Assembly (NCBI GenBank): GCA_002118135.1
Contig: BDIU01000009.1
Span: 124,001 to 188,000, forward strand
DNA: 64,000 bases
Source: Trebouxia sp. TZW2008
Taxonomy: Eukaryota; Chlorophyta; Trebouxiophyceae; Trebouxiales; Trebouxiaceae
Reading direction: 5' to 3'
Notes under the pieces: model-generated
The model's input: the letters and a program-made list of their open reading frames with translations, nothing else
What the model was told of the DNA's origin: nothing
The model's database searches: none
In this document: positions 1-12,000 of the stretch, piece after piece
Numbering within the stretch: the first letter of the stretch is position 1
Layout of the letters: each line of letters starts with the position of its first letter
Program-made: the position numbers and the translations under genes

Positions 1-5
1 TGCAG

Positions 6-3000
6 GTTAGAACAGCCACAGTGGCAGAACCTGTGGCTCACGCAATCTTGGAGTTAGAATCTCATCTGCGGCCAACTGCCCTCAGCCCCAGCTGGGGCAG
101 CCAGGGCAAGCCCCAGCCCACTGGGGCTATCGCCCGCAAAGGCCCTGCAAGCTCAAGGGCCACTCCCAAGCCTGGCAAGGAGCCAGCTGTGGCCACCGCC
201 AGCAAAAGTGGCAGACTCAGCACAGCTGGCAGCTCAGGCCGTAATGGTATGTGATGTGGCCTACTGCCCTGCTTCTATGTGGATGCGCTGTAACATTGGC
301 AATTTGTGGTGTTTCCTTCATAGCAAAGAGCAAGCTGGATGCTTGTGAAAGAGAGTGTCAAGACAGGCTAGTTAACAGTCTGACCGTGCATGTGTGATGC
401 AGACGGGGCTGCCTCAAAGCCAAGGCGCAACTACAAGGAGGAATCAGACTCAGGCCCCTCTGAGTCGGATGAAGAGGAGCAGGACCCATTTGCAGCAGGC
501 GATGATGATGACACATCCATTGTGGACAACCAAGGGCAGTCTGGTCTGAAAGGCTGGGCATTGAACCAGCGCAGCAAGTGGGGCACAAGCTTCAAGGGCA
601 GTACCAGACTCCCGCAGGATGCTGCCAAACACCTAGCTCGCAGGTACAATGACAGCTCTCAGTAAGATAGAGTCAGCCCTGAGGCAACTGTGTCCTCTTT
701 GTGTGGCGTGTTGATGACATGTGTATGTTTGGGCAGTTGTCAGGCACTCAGGCCAATGGTAAGCCCAGAGATACTTGGCAGTCAACTAGTACAAGGACCT
801 CTCCGCCCTGCATGTCCAACATGGTTGGTTTAGGTTAGCAAATGATCCAACTGGTTGGAGACAGTTGATTGCTTCTGTACGTACCGAGTTGGGCCTGCTG
901 AGCCTGCCTAGCCCACATTTAGAATGAATGAAATGAATGAATGTTGCCATGGTCCCAAGTTTGTGAAATTGCAGCAAGTGGTGTACAAGCTCCAAGGGCA
1001 GCATCAGACTGCCTCTGGATGCTGACAAACGTCTTGCTTGCAGGCATCATTACTATCATGAGCAGGCTTGTCGACAATTGCGTTCATATTGTGCAGCATG
1101 ACAATAATCCTCTTCCTTATTACAACCAATTGCAGACAGCAAGGGCTATACTGACAGATCTCAGTGACGCATGGGCAAACAACCAAGCAGTCCATACATG
1201 TCGGGATTCATTGAGCTATCTGTGTGTCCGTGGCTGCTTTCAGCATTCTGTGCGAGTGTGGTTGCAGGGGTGGGGCTGTACGGGTGGCAGGCGCCAAATA
1301 CAACACCAAACATCTGGCCCTGCAAGCCCGTCTTGCCTGGAGAGGAGCCATGCAGGTGAACCACCACAATATCGTCAGTTGTACACTTTGCTGTCAGCGT
1401 CATGGTGTTGCATTGATACAGCTCACACACACGTTTGCTCAGTTGCCTGCGTGTATATGCTTCTTGCCTGGAGAGGCGCTGTGCAGGTGAGCCATGACGC
1501 AACTTGCAGATGTATGCTACAATAGCATGCATAACCATTTCAGATGTGTGTTGCACTCAAAGGTACTCAATAGTGAGGGTGCACTTTGCAACCAGCATCA
1601 GATGTCCCTAGTGACTTGCAAAAGGCACAAACCTTTCGTGTTGGTGCATACTGGCTCACACATAGGCTTGCTCAGATTCACCAGCGCGCTTAGGTTGCTG
1701 TCAACTCAGGTTTGCATTTTGCCTGCTGGCGTAGCCTACAACCAGCAGCGTGCTTGATCATCATCATCATCATCATCATCATTATATCATCATCATCATC
1801 GTCATCATCATCACCATCATCATCATCATCGTCAAACCATCAGTACCATCATCATCGCGGTGTGTCATATCATCAGTATCATCATGGTGGGTTGTGTTAC
1901 CGTATAGGGAGCACGTACAGCGTCAGAGCTGGCATTACAGCTGCGTAGGCTGGACAGCTTCATACAGTGGGAATCCCTAAAGAGACCCTTGGTGGACATT
2001 GACAACCCATACGCCTCAGCTGAAGTCCTGCAGCGGCGTGCAGCACTGACTGGCACAGGCTGGGACTATCTAGTGCTTATGGGTCCTGCTGAGGGTTTGG
2101 CCAGTGGCTTAGGGTCTGCGTTTGGCCCCAGGCAGCCCCTTCAACCCCTGGTGACTGTTCCTGGACAGGTGGCAGTGACCCAGCAGGCAATGAATCAACA
2201 GCAGAAGCCAGCTCAGCAGCAGCAGCTGTCGGCATGCAAACCTCAAAAGCCTCAGCATGCACAGCAGCAGGATGGCATGTCAAATGCTCCTGTGAACCAG
2301 TCAGGGCAGCTGGCCAATGGCGTCAAGCATGACCACCAGTTTGACACTCAGTCAAATGGTCCAGTGACTTTTGCCGTGCCTGGCAAAATCCCTTCAGTCA
2401 CTTGTGAGGCAGATGACGTTTCTGCTGCAGCTGTGGGCAGCAACCCACAGCTGGGGCTTGTCTCAGCTCAGCTTGGAGCCATTCAAGGTAATCAGCAACC
2501 CGAAGCCACTGCACTTTCAGGTCTACCTAATGGTTTAGGAACAGGCTTGTCTGCCTTTGCTGCCCAGAGCGTTGATCAGACACACGCACCGACACAGCCT
2601 TCTGCAGCACCTGCTGGTGCAGCTGAGGCCGCAGCTGCAAAGCAGCTGTCACAACAACCTCAGCAAATTAGTAATCAGCAGTCAGCAGTGCCTGATCAGG
2701 CAGCTCAGCTTGGCCCCTCCCCAACCCCCCTTGCACGCCCTCAAGGTCTACCCCCACAGGCACAGGGGCTGTCATCTCTGGTGCCCATCCCACGGCAACA
2801 GCCAGGGTCAGGGCCAGCCCTGGCAGAACCCCAGGTGCTGGCTGGCAGAACTGCAGGGGCTGGGCTCAGCAGGGAGGGCACTCCAGCTCCCAAGGGGCAG
2901 GGCACTTGGATGCATGAAAGCACACTGCCGTTATGGCTCATACGGTATACAATATGATAATCAATGTCATAGTGATAATGCTGGTAGCAAAATGCATCCT

Positions 3001-6000
3001 GCTAGTGATGGACAATGCTACTGTGGTGACAATGTCGTAATGATGATGTCTCACAAGCTGGCGTAATCTTAAGTGTATGTGGGATGTCACCTGATGCACA
3101 GCAGTATACAGCTTCTGGCTTTGTCAGTGTCAGTCCAAGCACACAATGCATTGCCCTGGGTTTTCAGCGTTGTGTAACATGATACAAGTCTCCTGTTGCG
3201 GTAAGATTGCTTTCACTGTGTGTCTGCAACCCTGAACCCATGCTGCATTCTTGGCAGGGTGTATGAGGAGAAGCGGCGGCGTGACGTGGCCATGGTTGCA
3301 GCGCGCGCAGCACAGCAGGCACAGCGTGATGCTAATGCTGCCAGCAGAGGGCTTGCCCTGCTGGGCTGCCCCTGGCGTTCTGACTGTAAGTTTGCACTTG
3401 TTTTCCCAAGTGTTTTGGAGCAAAACGTTTGCTTGTGCAGCACAGCAGGCACAGCGTGATGCTAATGCTGCCAGCAGAGGGCTTGCCCTGCTGGGCTGCC
3501 CCTGGCGTTCTGACTGTAAGTCTGCACTTGTTTTCCCAAGTTTCTTGGAGCAATACGTTTGCTTGTGCAGCACAGCAGGCACAACGTGATGCAAATGCTG
3601 CCAGCAGGGGCCTTGCACTGCCTGGCCGCCCCTGGCTTTCTGACTGTAAGCCTGCATTTTGAATTCAGAAATCCGCATTTGCTTTGGATGTGGCTGCAGC
3701 TGCATTTTGCTCTGTCAGTCTGGCATCTCCTTCGCTCATTTGATCGAATGTTCTTCATTGGAAGCTCACCTGATTTCCTGTCAATTAGATGGCAGTGGGT
3801 TGAGCATGCATCTGTGATTTAGTCTGTGGAAGCATCCCTGTTGCAGTTGCATGCCAGGTGGCTCTGCGAAATGAGAATTTGCCTGTCCTTGGTCAGGCCT
3901 GCATGCTGTGCACGCTGTGCTGCAGCTTACTAGTCGATTTGGGCAGCTGCACTCACGCTGTGCATGCTTTGCTGCAGCGTCTTGAAATCCTCTATTTGCT
4001 TTCCCTGATCTCATGTTGTGCATGCTGTGCTACTTTTTGTGGACCTCCCCCATTCTCAAGCTGTCCTCGCTGTGCTGCAGCTTCTCAAGACCTACTATTT
4101 GCCTTCACTGCTCTTACGCTGTGCATGGTGTGCTGCAGCTTCCCAGGGCCTTCCAGCAGGCTCTTCGGCCTTCAAGACCAAACGGCAAGAGGCCAAGGCA
4201 GCTGCCGACGCTGCTGCTGCAGCAGCTGCTGACGCGTGTGCTGTGTGTGACAAGCTGTATGGGGAGGATGCTGACAGGGATGACACATGGATTGCATGTG
4301 ACCGCTGCAACCGGTGGTACCATGGCTTCTGTGTTGATATGACCCAGGTGAGACTTTACCTCATTATTCTGAGATTGCCTTCACATAGCAAATGTGTATT
4401 CTGCTAACTGCTGCTAGTTGCTTTGCCAGTCACATGGCTCAACAAGGCATGCCTGGGTTGAAGTCTCTGCATGCAAGAATGGTCTTTGGCAGCCAACAGC
4501 CCTGATTACATCATTATGAATCTTGTGAGCAAGATTTAGTGCTTGCAGAAGGTAGCAGTTGGCAACAGAAGCTGCAGATATAGGTGCTTGTCATAATGGC
4601 ATGACAGGCATGCTGAGCAGGGTTTGGTGCATGCACAGATTGTTCACTGACAATTCACAGTGCTAGCACAACACATAATGTGTGAGCACATGGAGATGTT
4701 TGTCTGCAAAACTTTGTGCCAGCATGACACAGTATACAGCTGCGAGTGCTTGACCATGCATGCAGGAGATGGTGAATGGTAACACTCGACACAGAAGGGC
4801 TTCATACAGGAGCGATCAAATGGCAGTCAACAATAACTGCAAAAGCCTCCATCCAAATGCATGTACACCACGCATATGATTTGTACTTGACTTGTGTGGC
4901 TTTGTGCGTGCAGGAGATGGTGGATGGTGTTGAGGACAAGAAATGAGAGTGCCCAGGGTGCACAGCCATCAAGACTGAGCAGCATCTGTCAACAGCAGCT
5001 TTGGAAGTTTTCCACGCAGTCACACTGATACAGCGTTATCACAGCTTATTTACTTGTTTGTTTGGGTCTGCAGGAAATGGTTGATGGCATGGAAGACAAG
5101 AAGTGGGAGTGCCCAGAGTGCACAGCCATGAGGACTGAGAGGCGGCGGCTGGCTGGAGAACGGGCCCGCCAGAAGCGTGCCTCACAAAGCAAACTTGCCA
5201 GGTATTAGATGATTACAGATGCACTCACTAGATGATTACAGATGCACTCACTAGATGACTACAGATGCACTTATCCCGCATGTGAGCAGTTGCTGTCACT
5301 GATCTGTGCACAGCTGTGGAAACTGAGCGCCAGCAAATAGCTGGAAGACAGGCCCGCCAGAGATGACCTCTTGAAGCAAACCTGCCTTGCAATCAGTGTA
5401 GATTATGTCTTGTGTGATTCAGCACAACTAAATGTCTGCCGTTTGCTGTGTGACATTTGCTGTCTTGCCCAATGCAGTTGCAGCTGCTGTTACTGACGCC
5501 CGTGGCCCATCCTTCAGTTGTGACAACTCTTCTTCTGCTGCAGTGCTCCCTCCGGCTCAGATGCCGGCCTTGACAATCAGTCATCAGGCCCAGGGCGGGA
5601 AACCAAGAAGTCCCGCCGTCCTAAAGCAGCGCCAAAAAGCAAGAAGAGGAAGGCTGCAGACGAGGCGGCGGGAACTGTCGGCGAAGCAGAAGAGGAAGAG
5701 TCGGAGCCTGTGGAGTTGTACTGCACCTGTCGTCAACCTGACGATGGGTTGCGGCAGTTCATCCAGTGCAATACATGCGATGATTGGTTCCACACAGATT
5801 GTGTTGGAGTTGATCTGCAGGTATGTACGACGGTCGTTCTAACACAAATATTGTTATCAGGAATTGTAGTGCTAGCGCTTGTAATGAAATAGCAAGGATT
5901 GCGGCAGTTCATTCAGTGCAACACATGCGATGATTGGTTCCACACAGATTGTGTTGGAGTTGATCTGCAGGTATGTACGATGGTCGTTCTAATACAAATA

Positions 6001-9000
6001 TTGTCATCAGGAATTGTAGTGCTAGCGCTTGTAATGAAATAGCAAGGATTGCGGCAGTTCATTCAGTGCAACACATGCAATGTTTGGTTCCACACAGATT
6101 ATGTGGGAATTGATCTGCAGGTATGTACGACGGTTGTTCTATCACAAATATTGTCATCAGGAATTGTAGTGCTAGTGCTTGTAATGAAATAGCAAGGATT
6201 GCGGCAGTTCATTCAGTGCAATACATGCGATGATTGGTTCCACACAGATGGTGTTGGAGTTGATCTGTAGGTCATCATCATTCTCGTTGCACAACATGTG
6301 CAGCAAAGGGCATCACACAGCTTGTGTAGGACTTACTTGTGCAAATGCATATGAGAAGTGCAAGGATGCAGAAGTTGATTTCAAGCAACAGATGCGACGA
6401 TTGGTTCCACACCGATTGCATGGGAGTTCACCTTCAGCTACACTTGATTGCTGTTTGGCCCCAGGTATTGTTTGTTTGGATTCATTTAGTTAAAGCTTGC
6501 AATGAAAACAGCAATAGTGGCAGCGCATACAGTGCAACACATGCGATGATTGGTTACACACAGATTGTGTTGGAGTTGATTTACAGGTAAGTATGGTAGC
6601 TGCTTAGCACAAAACAATGTGTCTTGTGGTCCTTGTGCTCATGCTCAAGATGACTATGGCAAGGACATAGATTGCACTGAATGCAACACCTGCAACGACT
6701 GTTTTCACACAGATTGCATTGGATGCTGTTGCTCCTCTGAGACTTGCTATTTGACTCATTCTGATCATGCTTTTTATGATAATAGTAAGGATGCGGCAGG
6801 GTCTATCTTTCAGATAACATAGCTGTTTTGATGTCAGCCTGCTCTTGGTGGTGGCCCTTCGCCAGTGAGCTGTCTATGAGAACCGTGTACAGCCATCATT
6901 TGTGCATCCCAAATCCCCTTTGTCATGCAATGTCATGCTGATCCTCTGGCTGCAGGAAAGTGACAGACGCTGAGGAATGGGCCTGCCGTTGTGTCAGCAG
7001 GCAGCTGCCAAGCAGCTGCGCAAGGCATCTTTGCAATTGGTCTCATGTCCAACTCCTCCTTACCATGTTTTTCCTGCTGCTTTTTGATTCTCATTCAGTC
7101 TCAGCACTTTTTTGGCGTGTTCAGGAAATGACAGAGGATGAGAAATGGGCCTGCCCGCTGTGTCAACGGGCAGCTGCCAAGCAGGTGCGCAAGGAGCAGC
7201 GCAGAGCTGAGGCGGAAGCTGCCGCAGAGGTTGAGCGCCAAGTCAAGGAAGCTCAAGCAGCCAGAAAAGCAAAGCTGGTGAGTCACGACTTGTTTTTTAT
7301 TTTGTTTATGCGTTCCTGCAATATATGAGGTACTGAAGGCAACAAGTGTATGTTTGGGGAGTTACCAGGTACAAAGGCTAGGGGCAACCCCAGAGACACT
7401 TGACAGACGACCGTGTACAAGGATTCCACTTCTCTCCACGCTCAATACAAATTTATTTAGGTCTAGGCTAGCACAGGACCAAACTGGTTGGACACAAATG
7501 CTTGCTGCATGAAATACCCAGCTGGGCCTGCTGAGCCTGTTCAGCACGCATTCAGCAGTAGAAGCAAATGAGGGCAACGGTTCTACGTGCTGTCTGTATC
7601 AACCATCCCATGCAATTAGCCTTTTTCCCTGCTATGACACGGGGTTTGTAAGCTATAAGCGCTTTTGCCCTACATGCTCTGGTCAAGAGTTGCTATAACT
7701 TCAGAACTTGCAATAGAACTCCCATGTGTGATTGGAATTCAGAGCCTTTCCACTTCCCTCTGTTTGATGAGAAAGAATGTAAGACTAGATAGACAAGCCT
7801 TTACTGACTATGCTGCGCTGTTATCCCTTGTCACACCTCACATGCATTTTTCTCCTCTCTTTGGTTGGCTTGGGATACAGTGTTTGGCTCTGTGCGCAAT
7901 CCTGTCACTTTATTGTACTTACTTTAATCACGTTCGTAGGCGGAGTTGGACATGAGCAGTTGGCCAAGAAACTGGCAGGCAGCTATCCAGAGAGTGCTGG
8001 AAGCTGTGCTGAAGCTGCCGGAAGCTGCCTGGTTTACCGAGCCAGTGCCCATGGACATCCCAGGGTATAGGGAGCAAATTAGCAACCCCATGGACCTGGG
8101 TACGATTTTGGGTAGGGCTAGGGCTGATGCCTATGATACACCTCTAGAGGCCCTTGAGGATGTGAGACAGGTAATGTGACAGCATGGCTCATGACATCAC
8201 GACTAATGAGAATATGACAAACACCCATGTGCTTCAACGGCACTGGATGCAAGGTGCATGTGATTGGGACAGACAGCATGGCAAAGAGTCTGACAGTTGC
8301 ATCATTGAACATCTGCTGCATCAGCGACATCTGGAATATTTTCCAACAAGTTCTAAGTTTTTCCAAGTTAGTTCTGCCGATGTTGCAGGTATGGCAGAAC
8401 TGCCACATCTTCAGTACTAAGGGCAGCAACACTTTGGACATTTGCTGATAGGGTCTTAGGGTTTGAAGTCAGTTCTGTTGCTGTTGCAGGTATGGCAGAA
8501 CTGCCGCATCTTCAATGCTGAGGGCAGCGATATTTGGGACACCTGCCAAGAGGCAGAAGACGCCTTTGATGCCAGCTGGAGTTCTGCTAGGCTACCCCTA
8601 CCCTCCCGGCCCCCTGTCCCCCCCTCCCTGCTTGCAAAGAAGAAGAGCAAAGCTGGCAGCAAGCGCCAGCGCGACAATGCAGGTAAAGCAGAAAACAAAT
8701 TGCTTATGCCATGCCTTTTGGCACGTCGATGCAAAGGTCATGGGTCCAAACAAGTTGGCCTGGCAAAACAGGACCTGACATGCTCATCTGACAGCCATTG
8801 TGACGTAGTAGCCGATTCAGTACGATCTATGGGCCTCAAATGATATCACGCTCACTCTGCCACAATGAGGCCAAACTGTTGCAGTTCAGGTTTGTCACAC
8901 CCATGCTAGAGCGTGATATCTTGAATTGCTGCTGTTTGGACACACTGGGCTTTGCTTACCTTGCGTCAATGCCTTGCAAGCAGGCTGCATACTGCACTGA

Positions 9001-12000
9001 CATATTAACTTTCGGTATGATCAGGCTTGTGCAATCAAAGTGTTTACCTGCCTGGATACTTCCCCTGTACGCATTCAGTTGATATGCTTGAGCCTGCTTG
9101 GTGAGCTTGTAGATGTTCAAATCATGTCAAAAGCATGCAATACTCGCATGAAGTCAATAGGGCGCTGACTCAAACTGGATTGATTAAGCTTGGCAAACCA
9201 AAAGTTTGCGTTCTGACCTACGCTGACAGCATGACGCATGACAGTGCATCGTTTGCAGTCAGCATAAATGATACATGTGATTTTGTGTCTACACCCGCCT
9301 GCTATGTGCATCACAGGAGACGTCTCTAGCAGTGGTGCACCAGCCAGCAGCAGTGGGCGGCACAACAAAGTGTCTGGCCACCGCCAGGGTGCAGCTCTTG
9401 AAGCAGATGCCACAGCTGGGGTCAGCGGTGGCGCATCAGCTCAGAAGCGCCGCCTAGTTGTGAAACCACCAAAGCAGCCTCAAGAACACCAACAGGAGGA
9501 CTCTGACACCTCAGATGCTGAAATCTCTGACAGTGATGAGTCACAACCACATGGGCGAGCTCACAGGATCAAGCTCAAAGTCAAAGGGTCAAAATCATCT
9601 CAGCGGCAGCAGCAAGCCAACTCAGCAGCTCAGAGCTCGCCCGCTGAGCTGAGTCAAGCTCGGAAGGTGGTGAAGGGGGTTCTGAAGTTGAAGGCAGCTG
9701 CACCATTCAGCAGGCCAGTGAATGAAGAAGAGGTGCCGGGATATGGGCTAGCAGTCCAACAGCCCATGGACCTGTTGACTGTGTCTACAAAGCTGAAGGA
9801 TGGACAATACCTATCACTGGGTACGAAACTCTGAAGTCCAACCCAACTTACCTTCTTGTGATCCTGTCAACCCCTCATCTAACCTGCTGAACCCCAGTGA
9901 ATGAAGACGAAACGCCTGGATGTCGGCTAGCAGTCCAACAGCCTATGGACCTGTTGACTGTGTCTACAAAGGATGAACAAGTTTCATTCCGTGGTGAGAG
10001 AATCTGGACTTTGACCCCACTAGCCTTCTTGTGATCCTGCTTACTCCTCATCTCTCCTGCCAAACCCCAGGGTGTAAGCTGACTGCAACTGACTGATTGG
10101 TTGGTTGATACCTGTCCCCGCACAAACGCGAGGTAGCAGGTATGCCTCACCCTGTAGGCAATACAGCAGGCTCATCTTGTTACCTTCGGGTGACTGCAAT
10201 GATCCAGCGCCAATCATCTGAAGCCAATGATCTGGTTTGAATGCTCTGATCTTGAGCAGCTGATCGCATCACTGACATCTTCAGGTCAGTTTCGTGAGCA
10301 CGTGGTCTTGACATGAGCTACTTGAAATGATCTGCTCAAACATCTGGGTTTTGATCATAAGATGCACAGGAGCCAGCTGCATTGCCAACATGTGCAACTG
10401 AAGTTCTGGGGGAAGTGGACGTGATTTGGTCTTACTGCTGCAGCTCCAATGAGCCAGCTTCTGAAACCTATGACCTGGCAGATCAGCCAATGATGATCTG
10501 AACGCACAGCTTCTATGCTGATGGCCGGTTTGCAGCCATATGGATCTGATGATACTATTGCAGTCTTGTGACCTGATGGTCTGATCTAAATGATATAATG
10601 TGCAGGTGAAGTTATGGGGGATGTGGATTTGATCTGGTCCAACTGCCGCAGCTTCAATGAGCCAGATTCTGAAATCTGTGATCTGGCAGATCAGGCACAG
10701 CAGGCATTTCGTATGCGGTGGCAGCAGGAGGGGCTACCCACTGTGACCCCCATGGCACCCACTCTGAAGAAGAAGCAGAGCGGCAAGAAGCGGGCTCTGG
10801 AAGCTGGTACCTGGATCTGCAAGATCTTTGCACAATGGGTCTTGTGGCAGACTATTGCATTGCATCAGTGGTGAAAAGCAGTGTGGCAAGCAAAGACCGC
10901 TGAGCAGGCATACAGCTCTTGTGCGTTCTTGTGTCTGTTGGGTGACTTGTCATCAGGAAGGATTGGCAGTTACAATCACTACTGGACTTCCACTGAACCA
11001 GAACCAGGTTGTATTCTGCAACAACAGAGCATTGTGACATGTCACTGTGCCTCAATGTGCCTCTACAAATGACCCGGTAAACCATGACTTGACAGATTGT
11101 TGCATTTTGTTCTAGCATGAAACGTGTAAAAATCAGCACTTAAAAGATGATGACATCTTCATGTATGAACAGGTGCTTCTGATGCATTGCTCGAGGAGCA
11201 ACAGTTGAAGAAGAGCAAGAAGGCTGCAGGAGCTGACTCAGAAGCTACTGCAGCTGACTCAGCAGCTGAGCTGAGCAAGGCGCAGAAGGTCGTGAAGGGC
11301 CTCACAAAGCTCAAAGTGGCGGCTGCATTCGGTACCCCTGTCAGTGAAGAAGATGTACCTGGCTACAGCCTCGTGGTCCAGAATCCAATGGATCTTGGCA
11401 CTGTGCTGGAGAAGCTGAAGACTGGGGACTACTCCTCATCAGGTACTTTCTGATCATGATCATTCATTTGAACATGATGCAGTCGTCCTGGAGGGATTCT
11501 TGAAGGGCTCTGTCTGTTGTTTGTTTGCTTTGCATTAGGAAACACTCAACTGATGCATGTCATGTCACACCTCCAGCAAGCACGCCATGCATGCAAGTAC
11601 GCAGCATGGCCAGTAGCTTTGGAGGCAGTCCTTGCCTTTCCATGTCACGCCATATTGTACAGCAAGAGCACCATGTATACTAGCAGCATTGACAGCGTTT
11701 GTGCTGTGTCGTACCAGCTGGAGATTCATACGTTGTGATCTTGCAGAGCTTGCCTGCAATTGTGAAGATGCCCTAGTTGACTGAAAGCAGGACTGTTAAC
11801 ATAGCAGAGGAAGGCAAACATTCCTGTGTATGATCCACCAATGTAGGCAAATTTGCAGAGCATGCATACTTTGCCGACCTGTGTCAGCGGCAGGGTTCAG
11901 AGATCTATACTGCTATGCTCTTTGCTGAGTGGGCTTGACTAATGTTTTCTTTCCTTCACAGCATGCATCACCTGTAATGAGCATAGCCCATATTGCTGAC

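Noticed and set aside
1712..1980. Poly-His, poly-Ser or poly-Ile proteins
   Set aside because: They are translations of an ATC trinucleotide microsatellite in three frames within an intron.
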